This document shows positions 6,559 through 13,828 of a stretch of DNA of 16,302 nt, one piece after another. The stretch spans positions 1-16,302 of the forward strand of contig USAC01000043.1 of NCBI GenBank assembly GCA_900552475.1, written 5' to 3'. The translations under genes were made by a program, and so were the position numbers. The DNA comes from an uncultured Eubacteriales bacterium. GTDB lineage: Bacteria > Bacillota > Clostridia > Oscillospirales > Oscillospiraceae. Below the pieces are notes generated by a model. The model was not told the DNA's origin. It did not search any database and saw nothing but the letters and a program-made list of their open reading frames with translations. Numbering within the stretch: the stretch's first letter is position 1; each line of letters opens with the position of its first letter.

Positions 6559-7593
6559 TTACTGGGCGGCCTGCTCGTCGGCGGCGTCGACCGCGGCCAT
6601 GTGCTCAAGCATGCGGACAACCATGTTGCTGTAGCCCCACTCGTTGTCGTACCACGCGATCAGCTTGACGAAGTCGTGGTCGAGCATAATGCCGGCCGTC
6701 TCGTCGAAGATGCAGGGGCAGGGGCTGCCGATCAGGTCGGTGGAAACCACCTGATCGCGCGTATAGCCGATGATGCCGTTCATGTACGTCTGGGACGCGT
6801 GCTGGATCTCATAGCAGATGTCGGCATAGGAGGCCGTGCGGCTCAGGCGCGCGGTCAGGTCGACCACGGACACGTCCGCCGTGGGCACGCGGAAGGCCAT
6901 ACCGGTCATCTTGCCCTTCAGGGAGGGGATAACGCGGCCGACGGCCTTGGCCGCGCCGGTGGAGGTGGGGATGATGTTGTTCAGGATGGAACGGCCCGTA
7001 CGCCAGTCGCTGCCGCCGCGGCTGTCGACTGCCTTCTGCTTGGCGGTGGAGGCATGGATGGTAGACATGAGGGACTGCTCGATGCCGAACTCCTTGTGGA
7101 TGACATAGGCGAGCGGGGCCAGACAGTTCGTCGTGCAGCTGGCATTGGAGACAACGCGCATGTCCGCGCGGTACTCGTCGCTGTTAACGCCGAAGACAAA
7201 GGTCGGAGTCGCGTCGTCCTTGGCGGGCGCGGTGAGGATAACCTTCTTCGCGCCGCCCTTGAAGTGGCGGCTGGCCTTGTCGGTGGTGTTGTTGGCGCCA
7301 GTGGACTCGATGATGTACTCCGCGCCGCACTGGCTCCAGTCGATCATCGCGGCATCGGACTCGCTGTAGACCTTGATGTGGTGGCCGTTGACGACGAGGT
7401 CGCCGCCGGCGTGCTCCACGGTGCCGGGGAAGTTGCGGAACACGGAGTCATACTTGAGCAGATAGACCATATAGTCGATGTCTGCCTTGCGCAGGTTCAC
7501 GCCGCAGACCTCAAACTCCTCCGGGCGCTGCGACAGAATGCGCAGGATGACGCGTCCGATACGACCGAAGCCGTTGATACCGATTTTGATCAT
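6559..7593 (-). CDS. gap: Type I glyceraldehyde-3-phosphate dehydrogenase
   Basis: The 344-residue enzyme oxidises and phosphorylates glyceraldehyde 3-phosphate to 1,3-bisphosphoglycerate in glycolysis. The Rossmann motif INGFGRIGR is at residues 6-14. The active-site Cys is C153 in SNASCTTNCLAP, and the activating His is H180 in MSTIHASTAKQK. NIIPTSTGAAKAVG and the C-terminal WYDNEWGYSNMVVRM are intact. At the place where NAD-specific enzymes carry Asp (D32 in the reference numbering, usually in INDL), this protein has VNLRK, with Leu34 in the Asp position. Cofactor preference should therefore not be assumed. The ATG has AAGGAAGG eleven bases upstream. The gene has its own promoter and terminator, so it is not in a glycolytic operon here. 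Confidence 0.96.
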   Translation of the reverse strand: MIKIGINGFGRIGRVILRILSQRPEEFEVCGVNLRKADIDYMVYLLKYDSVFRNFPGTVEHAGGDLVVNGHHIKVYSESDAAMIDWSQCGAEYIIESTGANNTTDKASRHFKGGAKKVILTAPAKDDATPTFVFGVNSDEYRADMRVVSNASCTTNCLAPLAYVIHKEFGIEQSLMSTIHASTAKQKAVDSRGGSDWRTGRSILNNIIPTSTGAAKAVGRVIPSLKGKMTGMAFRVPTADVSVVDLTARLSRTASYADICYEIQHASQTYMNGIIGYTRDQVVSTDLIGSPCPCIFDETAGIMLDHDFVKLIAWYDNEWGYSNMVVRMLEHMAAVDAADEQAAQ

Positions 7594-7670
7594 AAGACAA
7601 ATTTCCTTCCTTTTTTCAAAAACATTTTCCTCCCGCCCGAGGCGGTCTCTCTGTAACTTGTTCCATATAC

Positions 7671-7698
7671 ATTATATCAGGAAGAAACTTTTTGTCTG
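7671..7698 (-). promoter_or_regulatory. Probable promoter of gap
   Basis: TATAAT (7676-7671) on the minus strand matches the -10 consensus, with CAGACA (7698-7693) 16 bases upstream as a four-of-six -35 match. The leader of about 70 bases contains a short GC hairpin, CCGCC-TCG-GGCGG, near 7633-7645. Confidence 0.6.
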
Positions 7699-7828
7699 CT
7701 ATCTTTTGCGAAAATGGTTCACGAATTTCGATGGCCGCGCGCGTTCATTTTGAATATATATCACAAAAAAATTCGAAATTCACGCCAGTTATTCCATACA
7801 TTTGAAACATTTTAAATCGCAAGACAAG

Positions 7829-9637
7829 TCAATATCCGACCGCCGCGTCCATATACGTATCCGGCTTATACAAGGGGGTAAGTTTCGCCCGAAGAGCATC
7901 CATGCTCTCCGCCGCGCCCACATCGACGAGCGCCTGCATCGTCTCGGTGCAGTCCTCAGGGAGCTCACCGATACAGAGACTGTAATCGTCACTGCCCTCC
8001 AGATCGAGCTGCACCACCAACACATGGCGGTCGTCCAGCCGACTGAAATCATAGTGGTTGTGCCCCTGCGCAATGTCGCGCAGCAGCGCCCCGTAGATCT
8101 CGCCCGCCTGCGCGGCGGTCAGCTGCATCGCGTCGCCCGTCCTGTCCAGACTGAGATAGCCGCCACGCCACGAGCCGGTATGGCGGCTCGTAATCAGACT
8201 CTTCTCGCGCACCTCCCCGGTATTGAAGACCGTCTCCAGCGCGTCCTCGAGCTCCCCCGCCGGGTTGAGCTGATAGGCACGCGTGAGCGTGCTGCCGTCC
8301 GTGAGCGTATAGCTCAGGGTGATGTAGGCGGAGTTCTCCGGGTCGTCCTCGTCTGGGCGCAGGGTGATGATCTCGCGGTGAAGCTCGATCACCGTCTCAA
8401 TCGTCTCCGGCTCGGTGCAGTTGACCGCACTGAGGCCCAGACTGCCGCGCAGCTGCACCTGTGTCACAGCCGACACGTCCGGCACGCGCGCGGCATAGCC
8501 GGACACGTCGAACCTCGCGCCGGCGCACACGAGCGCGAGCAGCACGCACACGAGCCCCGCCCCCGGCAGGCTGCGCCGCAGCACCCGCAGCGACTTGCGC
8601 ACGAGCATCTCGGCGGCGTAATAGCACAGCGCGCCCATGAGCACCGTGCTCACAAGCAGGCCGACCCAGCGGCCCGTCTCGCTCTCCATGCGCCAGCCCA
8701 GCACGAGCTGGTAGAGCCCCAACCCCAGCGCCAGTCCGCCGAGCAGACCCGTACCGTAGCGGAAGACCGGGCGCATCCACGGGAACGCCGCGGGATCGGC
8801 GGCGGATTCGCTCTTGCGGCGGCGGTAGAGCAGGTACGTCAGCGCCAGCAGCGCCGCGCCGGCAGCCGTGTAGATCCCAACGGCGTGCACCACGTCCGCC
8901 GGGAACTGCACCTGCCACGGGTACGGCGCCGCGTCGCTGCGCTCCACGCCGCAGGTGCCGAAGCGCTTCACGAGGTTCACCACGGGCGTCAGCCAGTAGA
9001 CAAAGGGAGCGAAGTCGTCGTCCCCGGCGTAGCCATAGCAGAAAAGGCTGCACAGCGTGCGCACAAGCCCCGCCACCGCGATGACCGCGAAGTTCACCAC
9101 TGCGTAGATCGCCGGGATGGCCAAGAGCCACCCCGTCACCATCGCGCAGAGCAGCCCCAGCGCGAGGAAAAACAGCGACAGCCCGCAATGCACCAGCAGC
9201 CACGCCCCGAGCGCGCCCCACGCGACGCCGCCGTAGTACGCCTGTACCGGGATGCTTACCAGCACCGCGAGCAGCGCCGGGACGTTCAGCATCAGCCAGC
9301 CGACGAGCGTGTGCGTCGCGAGCAGCGTCCCGCGCCGGACCGGGAGCGCGTGCAGCAGCCCCACGGCGCGCGGGCTCATCAGATAGCCCATGAGCGCCAT
9401 CGCCAGCACGCAGCCGAACACGAACAGCGCCCCGGCGAGCGTGGGATAGCTGCCGATGATGATCTGCGCTGCGCGCAGGGCGGGCGTCATCTCCTCGGGC
9501 ATCCACATGCTCGAGGACCAGAGGTTCACCGGCAGGCCCACGAGCCACACGCAGGTATAGATAAACGCAATCGGCCAGTGCCGCCGCAGGTCGCTGCGGG
9601 CGGTGGTCTTGTCAAAGAATGATGTCGCGGACCGCAT
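7829..9637 (-). CDS. ABC transporter permease with large extracellular C-terminal domain
   Basis: The 602-residue protein has ABC-2-type membrane helices in its first half (about residues 20-275, with MGYLMSPRAVGLLHALPVRRGTLL on the cytoplasmic side). Two to three further helices follow (about 300-400), then a soluble tail of roughly 200 residues. The layout resembles Firmicutes permeases that pair with YtrA-type regulators and have an uncharacterised C-terminal domain. The substrate cannot be deduced; drug, lantibiotic or envelope-stress roles are common among relatives. I chose the ATG at 9637 over 9658 because GGAGG lies eight bases upstream. The start then overlaps the ATPase gene by 26 bases, consistent with translational coupling. 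No convincing terminator was seen after the stop; only a weak 4-5 bp stem followed by Ts lies near 7767-7785. Confidence 0.82.
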   Translation of the reverse strand: MRSATSFFDKTTARSDLRRHWPIAFIYTCVWLVGLPVNLWSSSMWMPEEMTPALRAAQIIIGSYPTLAGALFVFGCVLAMALMGYLMSPRAVGLLHALPVRRGTLLATHTLVGWLMLNVPALLAVLVSIPVQAYYGGVAWGALGAWLLVHCGLSLFFLALGLLCAMVTGWLLAIPAIYAVVNFAVIAVAGLVRTLCSLFCYGYAGDDDFAPFVYWLTPVVNLVKRFGTCGVERSDAAPYPWQVQFPADVVHAVGIYTAAGAALLALTYLLYRRRKSESAADPAAFPWMRPVFRYGTGLLGGLALGLGLYQLVLGWRMESETGRWVGLLVSTVLMGALCYYAAEMLVRKSLRVLRRSLPGAGLVCVLLALVCAGARFDVSGYAARVPDVSAVTQVQLRGSLGLSAVNCTEPETIETVIELHREIITLRPDEDDPENSAYITLSYTLTDGSTLTRAYQLNPAGELEDALETVFNTGEVREKSLITSRHTGSWRGGYLSLDRTGDAMQLTAAQAGEIYGALLRDIAQGHNHYDFSRLDDRHVLVVQLDLEGSDDYSLCIGELPEDCTETMQALVDVGAAESMDALRAKLTPLYKPDTYMDAAVGY

Positions 9638-10514
9638 AGTCGGCACCTCCCATCTCATAGATAAAGATCTCCTCGAGCGTCAGCGGGATCGCCTCGAGCA
9701 GGATCGGATGCGTCAGCTCCCGCATCCGGCGGCAGATCTCCTCGCGGTTGCCGCGCAGGATGTAGGTATAGACCCGGCCGAGGACGGATCTGTGCAGAAT
9801 CTGCAGCTCGGCAGGCAGGCGCGGCTCCTCCGCCGTCTCATAGGCCACCTGCAGCTTCACCGTATTGTCCTGCAGGTCGGAGAGACTGCGCTCGAGCAGC
9901 ACCTTTCCCTTGTTCATGATGCCCACATGGTCGCAGACGTCCTCCAGCTCGCGCAGGTTGTGGCTCGAGACGAGGACGGTCAGCCCGCGCTCCTCCACAT
10001 CGCCGAGCAGGAGCGACCAGACCTGCCGCCGCATGACGGGATCCAGCCCGTCGACCGGCTCGTCGAGGATGAGTACCTCCGGCATACAGCTCATCGTCAG
10101 CCAGAAGGCCGCCTGCTTCTGCATGCCCTTGCTCATGCGGCGCAGCATCTGCTTTTCGGGCAGTGGGAACGCCTCGCGGAGCTTATTGTACCGCTCCCAA
10201 CTGAACGTCGGGTACAGTCCCGCGTAAAAGCCCGCCATCTCGCGGATGCTCGACTGCGGAAAGTAGTACCAGTCATCGGCGATGGCGGCCACGCGCCGCT
10301 TGACGGCAGGATTTTCATAGACCGGCTCGCCGCCGAGCAGCAGCTCGCCGCTGTCCGGGCGGTATACGCCCGTCAGATGGCGGATGAGCGTGGACTTGCC
10401 CGCGCCGTTCGGCCCGACCAGCCCGTACACCGCCCCCGCCGGGGCCGTGAGCGTCGCGCCGTCGAGCGCGCGGAAGCCGTCAAAGGTTTTTACAACGTTC
10501 TTTGCCTCAAGCAT
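9612..10514 (-). CDS. ABC transporter ATP-binding protein (YtrB-like)
   Basis: The 300-residue ATPase has Walker A GPNGAGKST (34-42), a divergent signature RRMSKGMQKQ (about 125-134), Walker B VLILDEPVDGLDP (147-159) and the switch His185 in VLVSSHNL. The MSKGM form of the signature is usual for ABC-2 partners of the YtrB/BcrA kind. It should energise the permease encoded immediately downstream. The ATG at 10514 has AAGGAGGGGG six bases upstream. Its first eight bases overlap the last codons and stop of the GntR gene, so the three genes form one tightly coupled operon. The open frame continues upstream to 10706, but those codons are the antisense-like third frame of gntR and give an Arg/Cys/Ser-rich run unlike any ABC protein. 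Confidence 0.93.
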   Translation of the reverse strand: MLEAKNVVKTFDGFRALDGATLTAPAGAVYGLVGPNGAGKSTLIRHLTGVYRPDSGELLLGGEPVYENPAVKRRVAAIADDWYYFPQSSIREMAGFYAGLYPTFSWERYNKLREAFPLPEKQMLRRMSKGMQKQAAFWLTMSCMPEVLILDEPVDGLDPVMRRQVWSLLLGDVEERGLTVLVSSHNLRELEDVCDHVGIMNKGKVLLERSLSDLQDNTVKLQVAYETAEEPRLPAELQILHRSVLGRVYTYILRGNREEICRRMRELTHPILLEAIPLTLEEIFIYEMGGADYAVRDIIL

Positions 10515-10872
10515 GGTGTTCCCCCTCCTTCCAAAGCGCCGCCAGCTCCTCCAGCGTGAAGCCGAGACTGCGCAGCTCCTCCAGCATCGGCCGCAGCCGC
10601 TCGCACAGCTCGCCGCACCGACGCCGGTTCTGCTCACCGCCCTCCGCCACGAACGTTCCGCGGCCGGACACGGAGTAGACGTACCCCTCCTGCTCCAGCT
10701 GGGCATAGGCCCGCTGGATGGTGTTGGGGTTGATCGCCAGCTCCATGGCCAGGCTCCGCACCGACGGCAGCTGCTCCCCCGGCTGCATCACGCCCGTGAC
10801 CATCAGGCGGCGCAGGCCGTCGCGAACCTGTTCGTAGATGGGGCGGCTGTCGCGATAGTCCAGTCGAATCAT
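10507..10872 (-). CDS. GntR-family regulator, YtrA subfamily
   Basis: The 121-residue protein has the GntR winged helix at residues 10-75 (PIYEQVRDGLRRLMVTG, GEQLPSVRSLAMELAINPNTIQRAYAQLEQEGYV, GRGTFV). A short C-terminal helical segment of about 45 residues follows. That short tail defines the YtrA subfamily, whose members repress adjacent ABC transporter operons. Here the ATPase and permease genes follow with overlaps, and a matching operator lies upstream. The ATG is preceded by GGGAGG. The inducer is unknown; YtrA of Bacillus subtilis responds to certain cell-wall antibiotics. Confidence 0.92.
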   Translation of the reverse strand: MIRLDYRDSRPIYEQVRDGLRRLMVTGVMQPGEQLPSVRSLAMELAINPNTIQRAYAQLEQEGYVYSVSGRGTFVAEGGEQNRRRCGELCERLRPMLEELRSLGFTLEELAALWKEGEHHA

Positions 10873-10891
10873 CGCTCCTGCCTCCCTTTTC

Positions 10892-10916
10892 AGTGTACTA
10901 TCTATGTTAGTACGCT
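10892..10916. promoter_or_regulatory. YtrA-type operator
   Basis: AGTGTA at 10892-10897 and TACGCT at 10911-10916 are separated by 13 bases. The known YtrA operator is AGTGTA-N13-TACACT, so eleven of twelve half-site bases agree. The site lies at the expected transcription start of the gntR-ABC operon, a position suited to autorepression. Confidence 0.75.
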
Positions 10917-10917
10917 C

Positions 10918-10947
10918 AATATAGCATGGTTATGCATTCTCTGTCAA
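10918..10947 (-). promoter_or_regulatory. Promoter of gntR-ABC operon
   Basis: TTGACA (10947-10942) and TATATT (10923-10918) on the minus strand are 18 bases apart. The YtrA-type operator follows directly. Confidence 0.75.
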
Positions 10948-10965
10948 GCCGGGATCTTCCGACCA

Positions 10966-11002
10966 TAAGAAAATAAAGGATTTCCAAAGGAAATCCTTTA
11001 TT
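10966..11002 (-). terminator. Hairpin/terminator after M23 peptidase unit
   Basis: A 14-bp perfect stem (10972-10985 with 10989-11002, loop AAA) is followed on the minus strand by TTCTTATG, giving a T-rich run with the end of the stem. It closes the copy B region and could stop transcription from the peptidase before it reaches the GntR promoter. Its core GGATTTCC/GGAAATCC also occurs in hairpin 3 of repeat copy B. Confidence 0.6.
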
Positions 11003-11009
11003 CATTAAA

Positions 11010-11169
11010 AGTCTCACAGAGTTCGCGGCGGCGTGTACGTCGCGAAAAACTCTTTGCGCGGAGAGAGCGTGTTCTGTCTGCTTACAGCGGACAGAACACG
11101 CGGTTCGGAGCGAATCCCCTCTAACAAATGAAGGAGGATTTCCCAAGGGAAATCCTCCTTCATTTGTTA
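11010..11169 (-). repeat. Structured repeat, copy B (3' of M23 gene)
   Basis: Related to copy A at 167-352. The 20-base segment 11010-11029 is identical. Hairpin 1 (11022-11030 with 11038-11046) keeps its stem although the third base pair from the loop end is swapped relative to copy A (C-G there, G-C here) and another pair becomes G-U. Hairpin 2 (11067-11081 with 11087-11101) keeps the AGCGT base but has an unrelated upper stem of equal or greater length. Then comes GGAGCGAA with CCCCTC, and hairpin 3, a perfect 23-bp stem (11122-11144 with 11147-11169). Hairpin 3 contains the stop codon of the peptidase gene. The ~40-base insert of copy A is missing. Conserved framework with changed but still pairing stems argues for selection or mechanism acting on structure. 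Confidence 0.7.
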
Positions 11170-12873
11170 CGGTAGGTAGTTCAGCGGGTTGACGAACGTG
11201 CCGTTCTTCTTCACGCCGAAGTGGCAGTGGTTGCCGCTGGAGATGCCGGTCGAGCCCATGCGGGCGACCTGCTGGCCCTTATAGACCTTTTCCCCGACGG
11301 ACGCGACGAGCGAGCTGTTGTGCCCGTAGTACGTCTCATAGCCGTTGCCGTGGTCGATGATGATCAGATAGCCGTATCCGCTCATCCAGCCGGCATACGT
11401 CACCGTGCCGCCGTCGGCGGCGAGGATGGGCGTGCCGTAGGAGTTGCCGATGTCGATGCCCTTGTGATACGTCGAGGCTCCGGCGATGCCGGTGTTGCGG
11501 TAGCCGAAGCGGGAGCTGATGCGCCCGCTGCACGGCCAGCGGAACGAGCCGGTCGGCAGCCACGTCGGGCGCTCCATCGTGCCGCGCGCCTGCAGTTCGG
11601 CCACGGGCTCGGACAGCGTGACGGAGGCGACGACCTCACGGTTCGTCTCCTCGCCGTTGATATAGGTCACGTTCGCCGTGACATCGGCCTTGCCGTATAC
11701 ACCCGCGGAGAGCACACGTGTATCGCCGACATAGAGCGAGGAGTCGTCCTGATACTCGACCTCATACGGAATATCCTGCACACCGCTCTGCCGCTCCACA
11801 TCCACCACCGTGAGGTAGGGGACGGCGTTGCTGATGGTCAGCTGATCGCCGACGTGAATTTTGTCCACATCATAGCCCGGGTTGAGCGCAAGCAACTCGG
11901 CAATCAGCATGCCGTGGTCATTTGCAATCTGGCCCCAAACGTCGCCCGCCTGCACCGTATAGATCTCCTCGCCCTGCTTCGTGTCGTTGAGGAGCTCGGC
12001 GATGTAGCCGAGGTTCATCATATACTCTTTTTTGACATATTCGTGCCGGATCTCGATCTGCTCCTTGAAATAGCAGTCGACGGTGTTCGCGGTGACGTAG
12101 CCGTTCTTGAGCTGCTGCAGCAGCTCCTCGAGCGCACCGGAGAAGGTCGTCGCAGCGGTCAGCTCGCCGTCGACATAGAGGGCGTACCCCTCGTCGACAA
12201 GGCCGACCTGATCGGTCAGGTGGTCGAGGAAGTCCGCGCGGCTCGTGAGCTGCTTGCGCGGGACGACCCGCGTCTTCGTCTGGAGCCGCGAGGTATCGAG
12301 CGTATACGCCGCGTCGCCCACCGTCTGGCGCGTGACGCTCTCGAGCTGGGAGACGGAGCGGCGGACGACGCTGCGCCCCGAAACCGTCCCGAGGTCAACG
12401 CCGTCATAGCTGACGGATGTGCCGACCGTGTACAGCGAGAGCACGATCGCGACGGCCGCGACGGCCACGGCGCTCCCGAGAAAGACCGCCGGGTGCAGCC
12501 GGAGCTTGTCGACGCGCGCCTGCAGGCGGGCGCTGAGGTGGATCCGGAACTTCCGCCGGTGCATCCACTTCTCACGCAGCGCCGAGCCGAGCCGCGGCAG
12601 GCTGCCGATGCCCAGCAGGAACAGCTGCGCCGCCGGGTGATCCGACTCCGGGAACTGGTGCGCCTTCTTCGCGTAGCTCAGCTGCTTCGCCTTTGCGCGC
12701 AGCGTGCGCAGCCGGGCCGCAAGGCGCGCGACCGCGCCCTGAATGTCGAGACTGAACCGGCCGGGGTGCTCCTCGAGCTCCCAGCGCCAGTCCTTGATTT
12801 TCTGTTGACACCGCCGCCAGAGGGAGGGCTTTTGCGTCTGCTGCTCCGGCGTGGGGTTCTTGTTTTCTTGCAT
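11167..12873 (-). CDS. LysM-G5-M23 envelope peptidase
   Basis: The 568-residue protein begins with a basic cytoplasmic region of about 125 residues, then one membrane helix (about 128-150). The external part carries a LysM domain (about 304-347, YTVQAGDVWGQIA through HVGDQLTI), a G5 domain (about 350-432) and a C-terminal M23 metallopeptidase. In the peptidase, YHKGIDIG gives zinc ligands His470 and Asp474, and NHCHF gives the HxH motif at 549-551. M23 enzymes cleave peptidoglycan cross-bridges, and LysM binds glycan. The long N-terminal cytoplasmic segment is unusual. ATG 12873 is preferred to 12882 because AGGCGG is ten bases upstream of the first but only two or three from the second. A promoter and WalR-like box precede it; repeat copy B begins at its stop. 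Confidence 0.92.
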   Translation of the reverse strand: MQENKNPTPEQQTQKPSLWRRCQQKIKDWRWELEEHPGRFSLDIQGAVARLAARLRTLRAKAKQLSYAKKAHQFPESDHPAAQLFLLGIGSLPRLGSALREKWMHRRKFRIHLSARLQARVDKLRLHPAVFLGSAVAVAAVAIVLSLYTVGTSVSYDGVDLGTVSGRSVVRRSVSQLESVTRQTVGDAAYTLDTSRLQTKTRVVPRKQLTSRADFLDHLTDQVGLVDEGYALYVDGELTAATTFSGALEELLQQLKNGYVTANTVDCYFKEQIEIRHEYVKKEYMMNLGYIAELLNDTKQGEEIYTVQAGDVWGQIANDHGMLIAELLALNPGYDVDKIHVGDQLTISNAVPYLTVVDVERQSGVQDIPYEVEYQDDSSLYVGDTRVLSAGVYGKADVTANVTYINGEETNREVVASVTLSEPVAELQARGTMERPTWLPTGSFRWPCSGRISSRFGYRNTGIAGASTYHKGIDIGNSYGTPILAADGGTVTYAGWMSGYGYLIIIDHGNGYETYYGHNSSLVASVGEKVYKGQQVARMGSTGISSGNHCHFGVKKNGTFVNPLNYLP

Positions 12874-12894
12874 GGTGTACATACCGCCTGAAAG

Positions 12895-12911
12895 GTTACA
12901 AATTCGTTACA
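12895..12911 (-). promoter_or_regulatory. WalR-like box
   Basis: On the minus strand TGTAAC-GAATT-TGTAAC matches the published WalR (YycF) consensus TGTWAH-N5-TGTWAH exactly. It lies between the -10 box and the ribosome site of a peptidoglycan hydrolase gene, the classic class of WalR target. Its place at the transcription start would suit repression more than activation. Confidence 0.55.
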
Positions 12912-12916
12912 GAGTA

Positions 12917-12945
12917 ATGATACCCGCTTTTCGGAAGTCCGTCAA
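12917..12945 (-). promoter_or_regulatory. Promoter of M23 peptidase gene
   Basis: TTGACG (12945-12940) and TATCAT (12922-12917) on the minus strand are 17 bases apart. Confidence 0.8.
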
Positions 12946-13039
12946 GCGCTATTTGGCGTTTTCGGTCAATTTTTACTGCACATATAGAAAAGACGTCCCC
13001 GTCCGCCCATTCTCGCAGAATTCCGGCCGGATGGGGCAA

Positions 13040-13089
13040 AAAGTGATTTACTTTTCGTATAAAGTGCGATATAATTTACTTCCTGTATA
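13040..13089 (+). promoter_or_regulatory. Promoter and repeated boxes of XRE regulator gene
   Basis: TTTACT (13047-13052) and TATAAT (13070-13075) are 17 bases apart. Overlaid are AAAGT-N5-ACTTT (13040-13054), a second AAAGTG at 13061, and a 15-base direct repeat TTTACTT-N3-GTATA at 13047-13061 and 13075-13089, offset by 28 bases. Such sites suggest autoregulation by the encoded HTH protein. Confidence 0.65.
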
Positions 13090-13115
13090 TAGAAAACAAG
13101 AGTTGGGTGAACACT

Positions 13116-13772
13116 ATGGCTACTGATTTTTCCCGCACACTGAGCCTGCTGCGGCAGGAAAAGGGCATCTCCCAGCGCAAGGCCGCCGGTGAGATGGGCA
13201 TCAGCCAGGCGCTGCTGAGCCACTATGAAAACGGCATCCGTGAGCCGGGTCTGGCGTTCGTGGTGAAGGCCTGCGACTATTACCATGTCTCGGCGGACTA
13301 TCTGCTCGGGCGGACGCTCAGCCGCGACGGCGCGATCATCGGCGCGGACGACCTGTATGACTCGACGGGCGAAAAGGGGACTCTCAAGGGCAGCATCCTC
13401 GCGACACTGCAGAAAAAGCTCGTCGTGAACACGGCGAACGTCCTGTTTGACCTCCTCGGCAAGACCGGCAGCCGTCAGGCCATCAACGCCGCGGGCGACT
13501 ATCTGAGTGCGGCGCTCTATCAGCTGCTGCGCCAGCTCTACCGGCGCTGCGGCGGCAACGAGGACTTCTTCGCTGTCTCCGCCGGCGACTTCGACGCCGG
13601 GCTCGCCGCGGCCGACATGCAGCGAAGCGCCGTACACTATCTGCGCGCCCTCGGCGAGGCGGAAAAGCTCCCCGAGGTCACGGCCGAGAGCATCACGACC
13701 GGCTACCCCGGCCTCGGCCAGAGTGTGGCGCAGGTGTTCCACAACACGGACGAGCGCTGCAAGACGCTGTGA
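13116..13772 (+). CDS. XRE-family (HTH_3) transcriptional regulator
   Basis: The 218-residue protein has a Cro/C1-type helix-turn-helix at about residues 6-64 (LSLLRQEKGISQRKAAGEMGISQALLSHYENGIREPGLAFVVKACDYYHVSADYLLGR). A mainly helical C-terminal part of about 140 residues follows, which I do not recognise and which shows no peptidase or enzyme motif. ATG 13116 with GGGTGA six bases upstream is favoured over GTG 13107. It is divergent from the M23 peptidase gene, with both promoters in a 242-base gap, and precedes lepA on the same strand. Targets are unknown; its own promoter region carries repeated boxes. Confidence 0.85.
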   Translation: MATDFSRTLSLLRQEKGISQRKAAGEMGISQALLSHYENGIREPGLAFVVKACDYYHVSADYLLGRTLSRDGAIIGADDLYDSTGEKGTLKGSILATLQKKLVVNTANVLFDLLGKTGSRQAINAAGDYLSAALYQLLRQLYRRCGGNEDFFAVSAGDFDAGLAAADMQRSAVHYLRALGEAEKLPEVTAESITTGYPGLGQSVAQVFHNTDERCKTL

Positions 13773-13778
13773 GATCTG

Positions 13779-13808
13779 CTGCGCGCCGCCTGGCGCAGGC
13801 TTTTATTT
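13779..13808 (+). terminator. Weak terminator between XRE gene and lepA
   Basis: CTGCGC (13779-13784) pairs with GCGCAG (13793-13798), and GCTTTTATTT follows. The stem is only 6 bp, so read-through into lepA is likely. No separate lepA promoter was found. Confidence 0.45.
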
Positions 13809-13828
13809 AGATTCAGGAGGGTTCCTAT

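Noticed and set aside
7724..7785. GAATTTCGA / TCGAAATTC inverted repeat between gap and the ABC permease
   Set aside because: The arms are about 40 bases apart in AT-rich sequence with no promoter alignment; too weak to call a site.
7802..9622. A 606-codon plus-strand open frame opposite the ABC permease
   Set aside because: It is full of His, Arg, Gln and Ala with no hydrophobic core pattern, while the minus strand encodes a clear membrane protein.
10515..10706. N-terminal extension of the ABC ATPase
   Set aside because: The codons overlap gntR in another frame and give an Arg/Cys/Ser-rich run; a good ribosome site marks ATG 10514.
11101..11121. tRNA T-arm-like bases in repeat copy B (GGTTCGGAGCGAATCCCCTC)
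   Set aside because: No acceptor stem, anticodon arm or D-arm can be folded around it, and the bases belong to the repeat framework shared with copy A.
11221..12891. A 556-codon plus-strand open frame opposite the M23 peptidase
   Set aside because: The minus strand has LysM, G5 and M23 motifs; the plus frame is a compositional shadow.
13766..13776. CTGTGAGA at the XRE stop codon resembling the end of the structured repeat
   Set aside because: Only eight bases agree and none of the repeat hairpins follow.
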